Shown here: piece after piece, positions 1 through 12,198 of the stretch
Numbering within the stretch: position 1 is the first letter of the stretch
Layout of the letters: each line of letters starts with the position of its first letter
Assembly: GCA_027625915.1 (NCBI GenBank)
Contig: JANTQA010000036.1
Coordinates: 7,275,001-7,339,000, forward strand
From: Anaeramoeba flamelloides
Lineage: Eukaryota > Metamonada > Anaeramoebidae
Direction: 5' to 3'
Length of the DNA stretch: 64,000 nt
The notes under the pieces: generated by a model
The model's input: only the letters and a program-made list of their open reading frames with translations
What the model was told of the DNA's origin: nothing
The model's database searches: none
Translations under genes and position numbers: made by a program

Positions 1-374
1 TAGGCTATCAAACAATTAGCTTGTATTCTATAGATACCTTACTTTAATGAACTTTAAGTAAGTTTATTACTGAATTCATAAAAAATTTGTATCTTTATAA
101 AAAGGATTTGATTTTAAGGGATTATTAATAATTACAAAAGAATTTTCCTAATATTATTATCGATTAATAATGATTACATGACTTATTTTCATTACAGGGA
201 TTGTTTTTCAATACGATACTGTTATTTTCCAATTAAGAAATGAAAATTTTTATTTCAAGTCCCTGAAATATTTTCCTAGTTTATTTGTTGAAAAAGCCAT
301 AAAGATCTTTACAAAGCCAATTCGAAATAATATTTTTAGAGATTTAATTTAATCTTTCTTATTGGACTTTGAGA

Positions 375-907
375 TATGAACTAAATTCCAAAAATTTGGA
401 CCCAGTTTAAACTGTTGAAATAATAACAATACTGCACTTTACATTCAATTTTGAAATAATTTTGATTTTACAAATTATTTCATTTTTTGTCTTTTTCTGT
501 TTTGTTTTCATTTCCTTTTTTCCAGTTACATAATCTATTTCATTAGATCTAGAATTTTTTTTCCAACGGTTGATTGAATGTTAGTGCTGAGTTTGTTAAA
601 TTGGAAAATCATATACAATTGGTTGATGATATATTATCATTTGATCAATCAACAATTGTTGGTGAAATTTCAACAAATTTTTCAATACAATTTTTTGTTC
701 AGCTCGTTTCATCATTTTGGAAAAAACCAATTTTTATTTTTTATTTTTATATTTTTATTTGGATAAAAATGATGACTTATAAAAACATTAATACTCGGTT
801 ATTTAAATCTAGTTTAATATCACGTTTTAAAAAATACAATAAATTGAGTTTTTTTTTTGCCTATTTTTGATTTTGGGTGTTTCCAAAATTTTGGAGTGGC
901 GTTTAGT
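375..907 (+). repeat. Dispersed repeat B, copy 1 (non-autonomous DNA transposon-like)
   Basis: About 530 bp closely matching 41325-41855 along the whole length in the same orientation. Its ends form imperfect inverted repeats: TTCCAAAAATTTGGACCC on the left, and the complement of GTTTCCAAAATTTTGGAGTG on the right. There is no long conserved frame; the 98-codon frame inside is not kept in copy 2. The structure suggests a MITE; the superfamily is not determined. Confidence 0.7.
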
Positions 908-1529
908 TTAAATTTAATGAAAACTTTTCACAGTAAATCATTACGATATTAAAGTCAATTTAAAAAAATGACTCTAGATAGTTTGAAAAAAATCTCTCCA
1001 AAACATTTTAAAACAAAATAGAAGAGAATATATTGAACACTTTGTAAAACTTTCTGTTTTCATTCTTTGTGGGTGATGAGACATTTTTTCCTTTTTTTCG
1101 GAAATTATTACTCTTATAATTTTGGTAATATCTCACAATTTATCTTGCATTTTTAATAATTGGATTCATATCATCATTTTAAAAAAGCATGAGAAAAAAG
1201 GTTTTCAAAAATATCTATAAAATAAATGTCAAACTTCAATAGACCCATTTTTAGGAGATTAAAAAAAAAATGTTCACATTTTTTTAAAATCGCTTTATTT
1301 ATTAAAAAACGACTTTATTAGGCTTTTCATTTAATTAAAATTTTAAAATAAACTCCCATTTCACTCAAAGGGATCACAGCCAAAAATGAAAAATTCACTT
1401 TATTTTTAAGAATCAACCAAACTTAGATTGTTTAGAAATACGAGAAATAATAAACTTTGTATTAGAGTCGATGGAAATAAAAGAAAAGCCTGAACAAACC
1501 ATAAATTTCAAAAAAAAAAAAAATGTTAA

Positions 1530-2200
1530 AAAAATTTTTGGGCCCCATTCATTGGAATGTCTCGTGCAAAATTCACAATTTCTTTAGGAAATTAAAATTT
1601 TTGACAATAAGATTTTTTACTGGTAAATGTATGAATTTTAAAAGAACATATAAAGCCTAACATTTCTTAATGTTTATTTGGTTTTTCAAAAATTTTTTTT
1701 TTTCAAATTTAATTTTTAAAAAGAAAAGAAGAAAATAAAAAAGAAAAAGAAAAAAAAAAAAGTAAAAAGGAAAATACAAAAAAAAAAAAAATTTTACAAA
1801 ATGAGAAAAAATGATTTTGATCTGAAAATTGAAATTTTATTTTGAGAAGAATAATGAATTAAACCCATAGAATGTATTCTATTTCTTCAATAAAACTGGG
1901 TACCTTTCACTGAAAAAGAGTTTATATAAAAATCAAGCACCAATAAGAAAAAATATTTTCATTGAACAAGCCAAATTTCAAAATTAGTGGCAAAATTTTT
2001 GATTATTATTTTTAACTTTTTTCTTTTGTCTTTCAAAAAATAAAATGATTACACTATATTTTTATTTATTAATCTATATTGGTTATTATCTCAACATTTT
2101 AGTACAATACATTGTTATTCAAAAAAAAAAAAAAACAATTAAACAATTTTTTTTTCTGATGAAAAATCTGCCCCTATTTTTGAAATTTAGCTTATTAACA
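1530..2200 (+). repeat. Dispersed repeat C, copy 1
   Basis: The 5' part (about 1545-1890) matches the reverse complement of about 62040-62440. The 3' part (about 1965-2195) matches 8653-8875 almost base for base outside homopolymers. A diverged partial copy lies just downstream (about 2570-2760, sharing AAAACTGGG..CCTTT.ACTG). It is A/T-rich and has no conserved frame. Confidence 0.65.
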
Positions 2201-2569
2201 AACTTTATTTCTGTAAAAGGGAACCAAATTTTTTTTCAAATATCGATTATTTTTGATAATTGTACCTTTGAAGATCAAATAAAAAATAAGTAGAATAAAT
2301 ATAATCAAGAGAATAATTGATATTCCATATGAAGTAAATTCAATGAAAAATCAATATAGTTTCTTTAAAATTGAAAAATTAAAATTCTTAGGTAATTAAT
2401 TGAAAAGAAACAACAATGTTCATTTTGATCTCTCAATTGAAGATAAAAAAAAAATTTTCCAATAGAAATCAATATTATTTCTCTACAATCATTTCCACTG
2501 TTTCAATTACATTAGAATCACACTTTTTTACCAAGTGACGATCGATCTTGCAATAAAAAAAAATTTACA

Positions 2570-2760
2570 AAACAATTAGGTTTCTAAAAAAAAAATTGAA
2601 AAAAAGAAAAAAGCAAAAATATAAAAAAATGATTTTAATTTTGGAAATTTCAAAAGAAATTTTTTTTTTGAATATCCATTCAAGTCCCTTTAAACACATG
2701 TAATTCGTCCATAAAAACTGGGCTCCTTTGACTGGAAAAAAGTTTAATTCAAAAATTTTG
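2570..2760 (+). repeat. Dispersed repeat C, diverged partial copy
   Basis: Shares the A-rich run, the AAAAATGATTTTxATxTxGAAA block and the ATAAAACTGGG block with the copy at 1720-1950, in the same order and spacing. It is clearly more diverged than the other copies. Confidence 0.45.
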
Positions 2761-2857
2761 AATTTGGATTTATATTATAAATTTGAACATATATTTTCAA
2801 AGGTAATGATAATTAAAAGAATATTTATCAATCTAAATTTCTAATTTTAATTCGGCA

Positions 2858-2858
2858 G

Positions 2859-2890
<32 letters not shown>

Positions 2891-2899
2891 TATATATAG
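2858..2899. repeat. ACAT/AT microsatellite
   Basis: Tandem ACAT units followed directly by TA dinucleotides. Confidence 0.9.
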
Positions 2900-3127
2900 A
2901 ATCAATAGACCAATGGTGTTTTCAAAAAAAAAAAAAAAAAAAAAAGAAAGAAAGAAAAAAAGAAAAGAACTTATTCAACCGTTCAAAACAAAAAAAATAA
3001 ATAATTATTTTCAGAATGTAAAAGTATTCAAATTCGATAAATTTTCAGAATCAATCTTAATTTTTTTTTTTTTATTGTATATCTTTTTTTACATTTATTA
3101 TTATTTTTTAATTTTGATAAATTGCAG

Positions 3128-3455
3128 ACCCGATATTTTAGATCCAGCATTATTAAGACCTGGTAGACTTGATAGAAAAATTGAAATCCCCTTACCAAAT
3201 GAAGTCGGTAGATTGGAGATTTTAAAAATTCATGCTTCAAAAATTAATAAAAAAGGAGAAATTGACTATGAGTCAATTGTTAGAATGTCTGATGGATTCA
3301 ATGGCGCAGATTTAAGAAATGTATGTACTGAAGGAGGAATGTTTGCAATTCGTGATGGACGTGATTATGTTATTGAAGAAGATCTGATGAAAGCAGTTCG
3401 AAAAATTTCAACAACTAAAAAACTCGAATCGAAACTTGAATACAAAAAAATGTAA
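3128..3455 (+). CDS. RPT4: 26S proteasome regulatory ATPase Rpt4 (PSMC6), last exon only
   Basis: Terminal exon of the AAA+ ATPase Rpt4 of the 19S proteasome base, which unfolds ubiquitinated substrates. The frame opens after the acceptor TTGCAG (3122-3127) and gives about 108 residues up to TAA at 3453. It begins [20 protein letters not shown], the SRH/arginine-finger region of proteasomal ATPases, followed by ILKIHA and by [15 protein letters not shown] and MKAVRKI of the small AAA subdomain. The ending [11 protein letters not shown] is the Rpt4-type C-terminus, which separates it from Rpt1-3, 5 and 6. The Walker A and B exons are not found in the 3.1 kb upstream, so they should lie before the window behind an intron longer than 3127 bp. 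The reading frame upstream of 3128 is low-complexity intron. An isolated or broken gene copy cannot be excluded without that flank. Confidence 0.93.
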
Positions 3456-4846
3456 TAAAATATATATTTACAAATATCACGATCGATCTATTTAGAAATT
3501 ATATATATACATGTTTATATATATACAAACATTTTTAAAATTTATAATCGAATTATCCAAACCTATATTTTTATCTTTAAATAAAAAAAAAAAAATGATA
3601 TATCTTTAAACTTTTTTTAATCCATCATAAATTGATAAAAAAAATATAACATCTTTTATTTTTATTATTTCTATGGAATTAATTTGGGAAGAATCCATTT
3701 TATGAATAAACTCACCTCTATTTACTAAGTATCTGAATAATGAAAGATTTACAGTTGAATAAGTCTAATTAATCAAAAATATAGGATACAAAAATGAAAA
3801 GTCTTAAAGCGGTTTGTTTGAAAATAAAAAAAAACGAAAATTACAAATTTTGAATACGTTTTTTTTTTAAATGGCATCAAAATATTTTGGAAATGTGTCA
3901 AATTAGGTTCTATTAATAAAATAAAGTAGATTAGGTAATGTTAATTCAGATAATGTTTGTTTTTCCAGAAAAAAAGTTTCAGAAATGAAAATAATCTTCA
4001 AAGGAGTACTTGATTTTTTGAGTTTTTTTAATTCTAATAAGTATGTCGGTTTAATTTCCTTTTAAAATTTTGGATTTTTGTGATCTTTGGTTTCTGAGAT
4101 TTCTGTGATACCTATTAAAGTTTCCAATAAAAAAAGTAAAACAGAGGAAAAAAGTTCAACAAAATTTTTAACCAGGCACATTAATTAAAGATCAAAATGA
4201 AAAGTTAAAACAATTCATAAAAAGAAAAAATTAATGTTTAATCACAAAAATGAAGGATTTAACACAATAACACTTTTTTAATATTATCTTTTTTGATAAG
4301 GTTTTTTTATTAGAATATTTATCAAAAATAAATTATTGACCAAATTTACTATTTTTAAAGATCTTTTAAAAAAACTCTTCAGATTTCAATAATAAAGGAG
4401 TTTTAAATTTTATTTGTTGGTAGATAGCAAATAATTCAATTTATTTACTTTGAAGGAAATTTATTTCTTCTTTTAATTGATTTTACTTTTTATTTTCAGA
4501 TTCTATTAAAGGTTCCCATTAAAAATTTTGTTGAACTTTTTGCTTAAATAATTGAAATTAAAAGCGTCAATGCTTTCTTTTTTTGTACTTGTCTTTTATT
4601 AAATTTAACTTTTTGCTTTTTCCCCCTTTATTTACTAATCTCATCGTGGGGAACAGAATATTCTAACACTTTCTTAGTAAAAAATTCATATCTTTTACAA
4701 GGCTTTGAGTCTCGCAAACCTTTCTAAGGTATTCCAATAGTTTTAAAGTGAAAAATATTTGTAAATCTCATCTGTTTTTTTAAGATCAGGGCAAGTATGG
4801 AGTGTTCATCCGTTAAATTGATTTTATTTTTTCTCAATTTTTAATT
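3456..4846. other. Intergenic, Rpt4 to cysteine protease
   Basis: No coding signal seen. It contains the Rpt4 3' flank with AT-rich runs and foldback element F copy 1 (4141-4545). The last 300 bp should carry the promoter of the protease gene, but I recognise no defined element. Confidence 0.6.
4141..4545. mobile_element. Foldback MITE family F, copy 1
   Basis: The left arm from about 4148 (AAAAGTTCAACAAAATTTTT) is repeated inverted, ending near 4542; the arms continue imperfectly for about 90 bp. Arms and interior match the element at 50651-51064 in the same orientation. Non-coding and non-autonomous. Confidence 0.7.
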
Positions 4847-7800
4847 ATGAATTTCGCTTTATTAATTACTTTTTTACTATTGATCAGCTCAATTTTTTGT
4901 AAAGATCATTTTTCACTTTGGACTGAAGAGCACAATAAACAATATAAGAATGATCAAGAATATGAGTATAGACGCCAAGTTTTTTATCAAAATTTCCAAA
5001 AAATAAAGGAATTGAATGACAACCCAAATGATCACGCAGTTTATTCAGTCAACCACTTTTCTGATCTTACCCAAGAAGAGTTTCATTCAACAAAAAGAAT
5101 GCACCACCCTAAGCCTAATGTAGACGAACTCCGAATTGAAAAGGAATGGAAAAGTTCCCAAGAAATGAGTGCTCCAGAAAATTTTGATTGGAGAGACAAA
5201 AATGTTGTCACTCCAATCAAAGACCAAGTATTTAATTTTTTTTCTTTTTGTTTTTCTTTTTTCTTTTGTGAGAAAAAAATTCTCATTTATTTTAAATTTG
5301 TATTTTGATCAATAAAAGTTTATTGTTCAACAATTTTCTTCCACAGTCCTTTAGACTTCTTGTTGTGAAAATTGAACATGTAAGTTTTTTAGAAATTTAT
5401 AATTTTTGAAAAAATCTTACACAATTTTTTTCACTTGGCAGGTCAACAATTAGAATAAAAAGCGTCATGATCTCTCTCGTTTTTCAATTGAATTATTGAC
5501 CAAAAGATTCCATGTATTTTATCTTGGTAACGAAGCAAAAAAACAGATCCAAATGTTTTGAGAATTTGCCAACATCAATTTTTTTTCATTTCAAATCATT
5601 TTTTGAGAGGAACAATATTTTTAGTTCACACAAAAGCATCTCTTACCAAATTAAATGAACACAAAAACAACTTTCCAAACAACCTCGTTATAATTTTTTT
5701 GATCCATACATTAGTTACACAATAAAAAGAATTTGACTTTATTTCAACAAGTAATTTTCAATAAAACCAGTTAATAAAAAAAAAAAAAAAATAAAACTGA
5801 CAAGAATTCTGGTATATAATTTGGGTAGTCGAACAAGAATTAACCATTCCATGAAAAAAAGTATCTCATGAAAAAAAAAATATTCAAATCAATATTAATT
5901 GTAAAAACGGCAAAAGTACTGATTTTCTGTATTTTATTTCTACTTTTGTTTCCTTTATTTCGAAACAAAAACCAAATCAAAAAATTAGATTGATTGTTAG
6001 GATCAAAATAGAATGTAAAATAACAGATAAAGCCAAAATTGAAAATTCAATTGCCCCAATTGGAGATTTAATTGTAAACATTAGTAAAATTGAATTTTTT
6101 GGATTTTTTGATGCTAGATTATTTCCATGTATATAAAAATTGGCTTTAAGATTTTAACAATAGGAATTAACCCAGTTTGAGTAATTTCAATTTTAGATAC
6201 CTCTAGAAATCAATGAAAAATAAATAAAAATAGATAAGAATCAAAATTTTCCTTTTCACCTACCATTTTGCAATTAAAATTCAATTGACAATTTTTTTCA
6301 GGAAGGGTTATAACATTTAACTGGAAACTTGTTTGAAATAATTTTTATAGCAATTACCAAATTTAAAATATTAAAGTATATCTTACACTTCAATAAGAAA
6401 TACCAAAACAAAATATCAAGATTTCAACTTTTTGTCACTTGTAAAGACTATTCTATATTTATTTTTGAAAATACATTTATAGACATTGATACAATTTTGA
6501 ATATTCAATAGTCCAAAAATTTGAAAATATTTTTTTGATAAGAATACTGGAAAAACCTCTCAAAAAAACTTCCATTCACATTATAAAGTGAGACAAAATT
6601 ATTGAAGTCTCGTTTAGAAAATATTGATCACATTTTATGGGTATTTCCTTCCTATGAAAAAAAAAAATGATAAATGAAAATTTTCCCAAATATTAACAAT
6701 TGAACTTTGATTTTTTTTTTTTTTTTTAGATAGTTCAAGAATATTTTCGTTAATTAATAATCATGAAATCTATGATTGTACGCATAAATTTATTAAAGGA
6801 AATTTAAGTATAAGGATATTTAGAGTGAAATTTTCAAATCTGCTTTAATAAAAAAAATAAAAATAAAAAAAAAACTTTGATTTTTTTTTTCAATTTTTAA
6901 TTCTCATTTTTTTTAAAATATTAAATAACACATATTTCAAACTTAGTGTGGATTTCGCAACTTAAGAGGTGAGTATTTACAGTGAAAAATAATTTTTTGA
7001 AATGGATTAAAAAAGTTTTTTTATAATTTTTATGAGTGTATAACACCAATTAAAAATTAATCAACCTATGAAGCATTATCGATCTCCAAAAATCAACCAT
7101 CAAAAACTTGGATATTTTCAGAAAAAAGAGCCAAAGGACAACACCCAATTTCCAATTTGAATGGTTATGTAATATCAATATTGAAAAAAACTAGGCTCGT
7201 TTTGAAGTGTTGATCTTTGGCAATTGTTGAAATCTGGAAGTTTTTTTTTTTCATTTTTTTTTATTTTTAAAATAGTTTTTTTTTTTATGTCGAGAATATT
7301 TCAAAATCCTTACTTGAATAAATTTAGAGGGTTACAAAATAGCCACAAATTAGATTAAATCTAATTAAATTGATTTTGTACTTTCAAGAAAACAATTTTT
7401 TTATTAAATTGAAGAAAATCAACCCATTTGAAATATAAAAATGGAATCAATTAATTTTTTTATAAATTTGATTTTTTTAAATTGAAACTATTTCTTTAAC
7501 TTTTGAATTTTTTTTTTGTAATGAATTGTTTGTTAATGGGATTTTGCCAATTTTATTTTTATGTTATTTGAATATTATCAATTAAAAGAAGGACAATTTC
7601 ACAATACCTCTTAGGTCCAAATCACTTCTTGTGTACGGATAAAATCCACTTTAAGTAACTAGAACCTTGAACCATTTTTTATTAAATTGATTAAACTTTA
7701 TTTAAACCCATTTCAACTAAAATATCCAATAACATTATATTATTGTACTTTTGTCTATCATTGTTTTTATTTTAGTAAAAATGAAATATATACTATATTT

Positions 7801-10800
7801 CAAAATAATTGACCCATTAAAAATTAAATTTTGAAAATAAATATTTATAGAAATTCAAGTTATCTATTATAATGAAAAAATTACTAAATAATATTCTGTT
7901 CTATACACTAGAAATATTTGTTTTTCATCTAAAATAATAAAAAGTAAAAAAAAGTAAAAAAAAAAAATGTGCCATTTATTATGAAATTTAGTTTACTAAA
8001 TTCAAAGATAAAAAATTTTTATTTAATCTCAATAGTTTAAAAATATGACCAAACTAACCTGAAGAAATTTTCTTTATTCATTGATTTGGGAAGAATTTAT
8101 GATTTTTTTTTTGATGGTTATGACAAAAATCAAATTGATTTAATTCAAATTTTACATCAATGCAATATAAAAAAGAACTTAATAAAATTTCTAAATAGTT
8201 CGCTTATAATTGATCTTTTAAAGATCTTTATGGTTTTCAACAAATAATTTGTAAATTTTTGGGTTACAGATAAGAAAAATACTGATTTATTAATTTGAAA
8301 ATGACAATATTTGATTTGATTTGGATCACTTTTTTTTCTTATCTTTGATTAAAAATAGAGTCAGAAAAGTTCACTTATTTACCTTTATTATTATTTTTTT
8401 TTAAAAAAAAATCAATGTATTATCTAAACAAACACAAGTTTGGTGAAAAATAAATCAAAATAAAAAAGGAATTCGAAGGTACTCTATGAAATTTGTTGGC
8501 ACTTGGCTAGAATTCCCGAATTCCTAAATTTTAATTAAGAAATTTAGTTAAAGACACAAAAATGAGTTTATTGCACACTAGGGCTAATAGATATGATGAA
8601 TCTTTTTTTATTACTAATAATATGAAAAATATTATTATTATTTTTTTAATAAACCAAATTTCAAAATTAGTAGCAAAATTTTTTATGATTATTTTTAACT
8701 TTTTTCTTTTGTCTTTCAAAAAATAAAATGATTACACTATATTTTTATTTATTAATCAATATTGGTTATTATCTCTAAACACTTTAGTAAAACACATTAT
8801 TAAAAAAAAAAAAAAACAATTAAACAAATTTTTTTCGGATGTTAAATATGCACCTATTTTTGAAATTTAGCTTATATTTGATATATTAGAGGTTTTGCCA
8901 ATAATATATAATATCATGATATTAACAATAAAATCGCGAGAGTATTAAAAAATTGTGATTATTCTAACTCTATCGCGAAAAATCATTAAATCATTATAAT
9001 CAACATTATCTCGAAAAAATGAAAAATTATTTTTTTGAAATCATCTTAAAAAAAATACCATTAACTTTTACTAAGCCTTGAGACTTTTACAACACTTTCC
9101 CTCTTTGAAAATGTTTGAAAGTGTTTGTAAGGGTTGTGAATTGTCTTCAAGTGTTTTTACAAGTTTTGAAAGACAGAAAACTTTTATAAAGGGAATGAGT
9201 TTGTTTGTTGTGGAAAAAAAATTTTATTCTTTTCATTTTTTTTTTTAACAAAATATAAAATCTCAAACAACTTTTAGGATCAAACTAATAATTATCCATT
9301 TAAACAATACACTTGAATACAAAATATGTGTGTTCTAATAAAATGGAGTTATTACCTTCACAAATTTGATAAACCAATAAGAATAAAGAGTAATTTTCCT
9401 TCTTATGCTGATCGATCAAACAAAAACCTCTAAGATCTAATTATGTTTTCTGTCCAATAAAAAGATTTTCAAACTAGAAGAATAAGAACAAGAGGACAAT
9501 TGTATAAAAAACCTTAATAATTGGTGATCATCTGGCAAGTATGTTGTGAAAGCTAATGAAAAGTTATCAAACTACTTTTAGTTTTCCGAGAATATTGAAA
9601 ATGATTTGACCCAAGAACACTTCTTTAAAGAAAGGACAAAGGGTTTGTTGTTTTAGAAGCTAATTATCCAAGGCAACTTCGAACACCACGATTAACTGAG
9701 ATAATATTTATTTCTCTTTAGTTAGTATTATTGTTGTTGATATAAAAGGATCGATAGGTTTGACAACCAAATCAAATGAAAACACACTAAAACTCTTTGA
9801 ACTGATACTTGATTGTATCAAGTATCTTTTTTGTTGTTTTTTCAAATAATAACTTTTATTTCACCTAAACTGTTTTTTGATCAAACAAAATTTCTTTGTA
9901 AAAATATTTCTGAATTAGCCCTAAAACCCATCAACTATTTTATCGCGATTACTTTTTAATTACAATATTTTGGCATTTATCATAATTTTATAATAAATAT
10001 CCATGATTTTATAGAATATAGTTTTTTTATGATATATCACGATATTCAATATTATTGCGATTTTCTGTTATATCGCGATTTGATAGAAATTATCGCGATT
10101 TTTGTAACTTTATCTTGAATTAAGCATGTTATCATCAAAACCTCTATTATTTTTTCAAAATTTAGATATTCAGATTTGTCGATTATTTTAATAGGCTGAG
10201 CAATTCCAGAGAAAACAAATTAGTTTTTTTTTATGAACAAAAATTTCATTTTTTTACATCTAACAAATAACTTTGGTTTTAGTGTGTTAAATGATTATTA
10301 ATATATAAAAAATACTGTTGTATCATATTTCAATTATAATTAGGGCGATTGTGGATCATGTTGGGCATTCTCGGCTGTTCAAACGATTGAATCGAACTTC
10401 GCAATACATTATAATAAATTATTACCCTTATCAACAGAAGAAGTAATTGAATGTTCATGTGGGCTAGATACAAAAAAAAACGAATGTAATAGTTGCGGTT
10501 GCCTAGGAGGGTGGCCTTATCTTGCCTATGAAGATATTAAAAACTGGGGTGGGCTTGCAGCAGAATTAGCTTACCCATATTCTGTTCCACCTTTTGGTGA
10601 TTCTTATCCTTGCGTTGTGAATACAACAGGAAAAACAATTTGTGCTCCAACATCATATTGTAACCGAACTTGTGACAAAAAGAAGAAAACGCATTATGCA
10701 CCAATTAGCGACTGGACCTTTGTTGCAAAAAATGAGGATGATATGGTTAATGCTCTATACCAATATGGGCCATTATCTGCCTGTTTACAATCTTCTGGGT

Positions 10801-12198
10801 GGATGGAATGGTATCACTCCGGAATTGCAAATCCTCTCATGTGCTGGGGACACAGCTTGGATGATATAGATCATTGTATTCTTATTGTCGGTTATGGTGT
10901 CGAAGGAAGTAAAAAATATTGGATGTGAGTTTCTTTTCTTACTCTTTCCTTTTTTAATGTGACAAAAGTATAGAAAAATTTTTACAGCTGATAATGTTAA
11001 TTTATAACCTTTTTCTTTCCTGTGAAAAAAAAAATATCTGAAATTCCAAAATAAACTCCATATCAAAAATTGTGACTAACATGAAATAATAAATTGAAAA
11101 AAAAATATATATATTCTTTAGTATCCAAGAACAACTAATAATTAAATCTGATTTGTAATTCGCCTTTCAGTCGTTCTAAATATATAAAAATGTGATATTA
11201 AAAATTAAAAAAAATAAAATCAAAAACTAAAAAATTGATTCACAATTTTTAAAATGGGATTACCGAATTGTTATTACTGAACTTTCACTGAAAAAAAGTT
11301 AACAAGTAAATTTTTTACTAATAAATAAATTCATAGCAAAAGAAATTGCAGGGTTTTCATTTTCTTAGTGATTATTTGTATTGCCCAAGATTTTTTTTTT
11401 TCCAATTGATCTTTTGCAAAAAAAAAAATAACAAACAAAAATTTGAAGAAAAAGAAAAAGAAAGAGAAAAAAAAAGAAAAAATTTTCAAAAACAAGAAAA
11501 AGAAAAACAAAAAAAAAAGAAAAATTTGAAAAAGCAAAACTAAAATTAGAAAAATTAAAAAAATGATTCTATTCCAAAAATTCGAAAATATTTTTTGTTA
11601 AGAATACTGTAATAAACCTTCAAAAAAATTTCCACTAGTATTATAAAGTAAGTCTGAATTTTTGAAAAATAGTTTAGATATTAAGTCTAAAAACAATTTT
11701 TTGATATTTTTTAAAAAGAATTTTGTTTCAATTTCACTTTTTATCATCAATTCATCGAACAAATTTTACGTTTGAATATATATTCACTATAAAGCGTACA
11801 CCTGTAGTAAAAAAATACACAAATGATTTTTAATCAAATAAATTACCAAAAGGACTTTTCAACAAAATTAGATCAACAATAAATTGGCAAATAAATTTTT
11901 ATATTTTAATAAGTGCAGGGGAAGAATTGATATAATTTCACTTTTTGAGAATTTAAAAGATTTTTCTATATTTTTTTTTTTAATTTAGAAAACGTTATTC
12001 CCTCCAATTAATTTATTATGATTTCTTTTGTTATTCTATTTTATTTTTGTATATATTTTTTTTTTAATCATTTTGAATAGATTGAAAAATTCATGGGGTA
12101 CTAAATGGGGGCAAAATGGTTATGGTAAATTGATTAGAGGGAAAAATAAATGTTCTATAGATCTTTTAGTCACATATACAACACTGAAAACAGATTAA
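4847..12198 (+). CDS. Papain-family (C1A) cysteine protease with very long intron 1
   Basis: Secretory or lysosomal cathepsin L-like endopeptidase. Exons are 4847-5227, 10344-10924 and 12081-12198, with GT-AG borders and matching phases (0, 2), giving 359 residues. Residues 1-18 are a signal peptide (hydrophobic LLITFLLLISSIF). An I29 inhibitor prodomain follows (about 20-80, with a VNHFSDLT motif), then the mature enzyme. The oxyanion-hole Gln127 is the last codon of exon 1; catalytic Cys133 lies in GDCGSCWAF at the start of exon 2; catalytic His304 is in DHCILIVGYG and Asn324 in LKNSWG. Pro, mature and catalytic parts are all present, so it looks intact. Intron 1 is 5116 bp and carries an inserted element (8887-10146); intron 2 is 1156 bp. 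Exon 3 was recognised only from the spliced frame. Start chosen as the first ATG giving the signal peptide. Confidence 0.92.
8653..8875 (+). repeat. Dispersed repeat C, 3' fragment
   Basis: Near-identical to 1970-2195 (shared blocks include CTTTCAAAAAATAAAATGAT and CACCTATTTTTGAAATTTAG-like sequence). Homology stops at about 8873, roughly 13 bp before the left tip of element E1. It does not clearly resume beyond E1, so this is a truncated copy. Confidence 0.75.
8887..10146. mobile_element. Non-autonomous DNA transposon E, copy 1 (TA-flanked)
   Basis: About 1.26 kb bounded by inverted tips TAGAGGTTTTG (8887-8897) and CAAAACCTCTA (10136-10146). If the outer TA is the target duplication, this is a Tc1/mariner-type insertion. 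Near both ends lie clusters of TCGCGA/ATCGCGAT palindromes mixed with TATCATGATA-like motifs. The interior aligns with 12469-14389 in the same orientation over most of its length. No transposase frame is present. It sits inside an intron of the protease gene. Confidence 0.75.
11425..11690 (+). repeat. Diverged repeat C-like block in intron 2
   Basis: An A-rich run, then a segment from 11574 closely resembling 6510-6620 (shared CCAAAAATT.GAAAATATTTTTT and TAAGAATACTG). Both copies lie in introns of the same gene. Assignment to family C is tentative. Confidence 0.4.

Larger units (their letters stand above)
1..3127 (+). other. Non-coding stretch, probably the last intron of Rpt4
   Basis: No conserved coding sequence is visible. 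The stretch ends in a canonical TTGCAG acceptor used by the Rpt4 exon, so it is most simply the 3' part of a very long intron. It holds repeat B copy 1 (375-907), repeat C copies (about 1530-2200 and 2570-2760) and an ACAT/AT microsatellite. Open frames at 574-870 and 2045-2293 lie inside repeats. Confidence 0.6.
5228..10343 (+). other. 5.1 kb intron of the cysteine protease gene
   Basis: Starts GTATTT and ends AATTAG. No coding sequence is visible. Contents seen: a repeat C-like fragment near 6510-6650 that resembles 11574-11690 in intron 2 of the same gene, repeat C 3' part (8653-8875) and element E1 (8887-10146). The rest is unassigned AT-rich sequence. Confidence 0.85.

Noticed and set aside
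574-870. A 98-codon plus-strand frame
   Set aside because: It lies within repeat B copy 1; copy 2 does not keep it and the peptide has no domain features.
2045-2293. An 82-codon hydrophobic plus-strand frame
   Set aside because: It overlaps repeat C and is not conserved at 8700-8875; composition follows the T-rich DNA.
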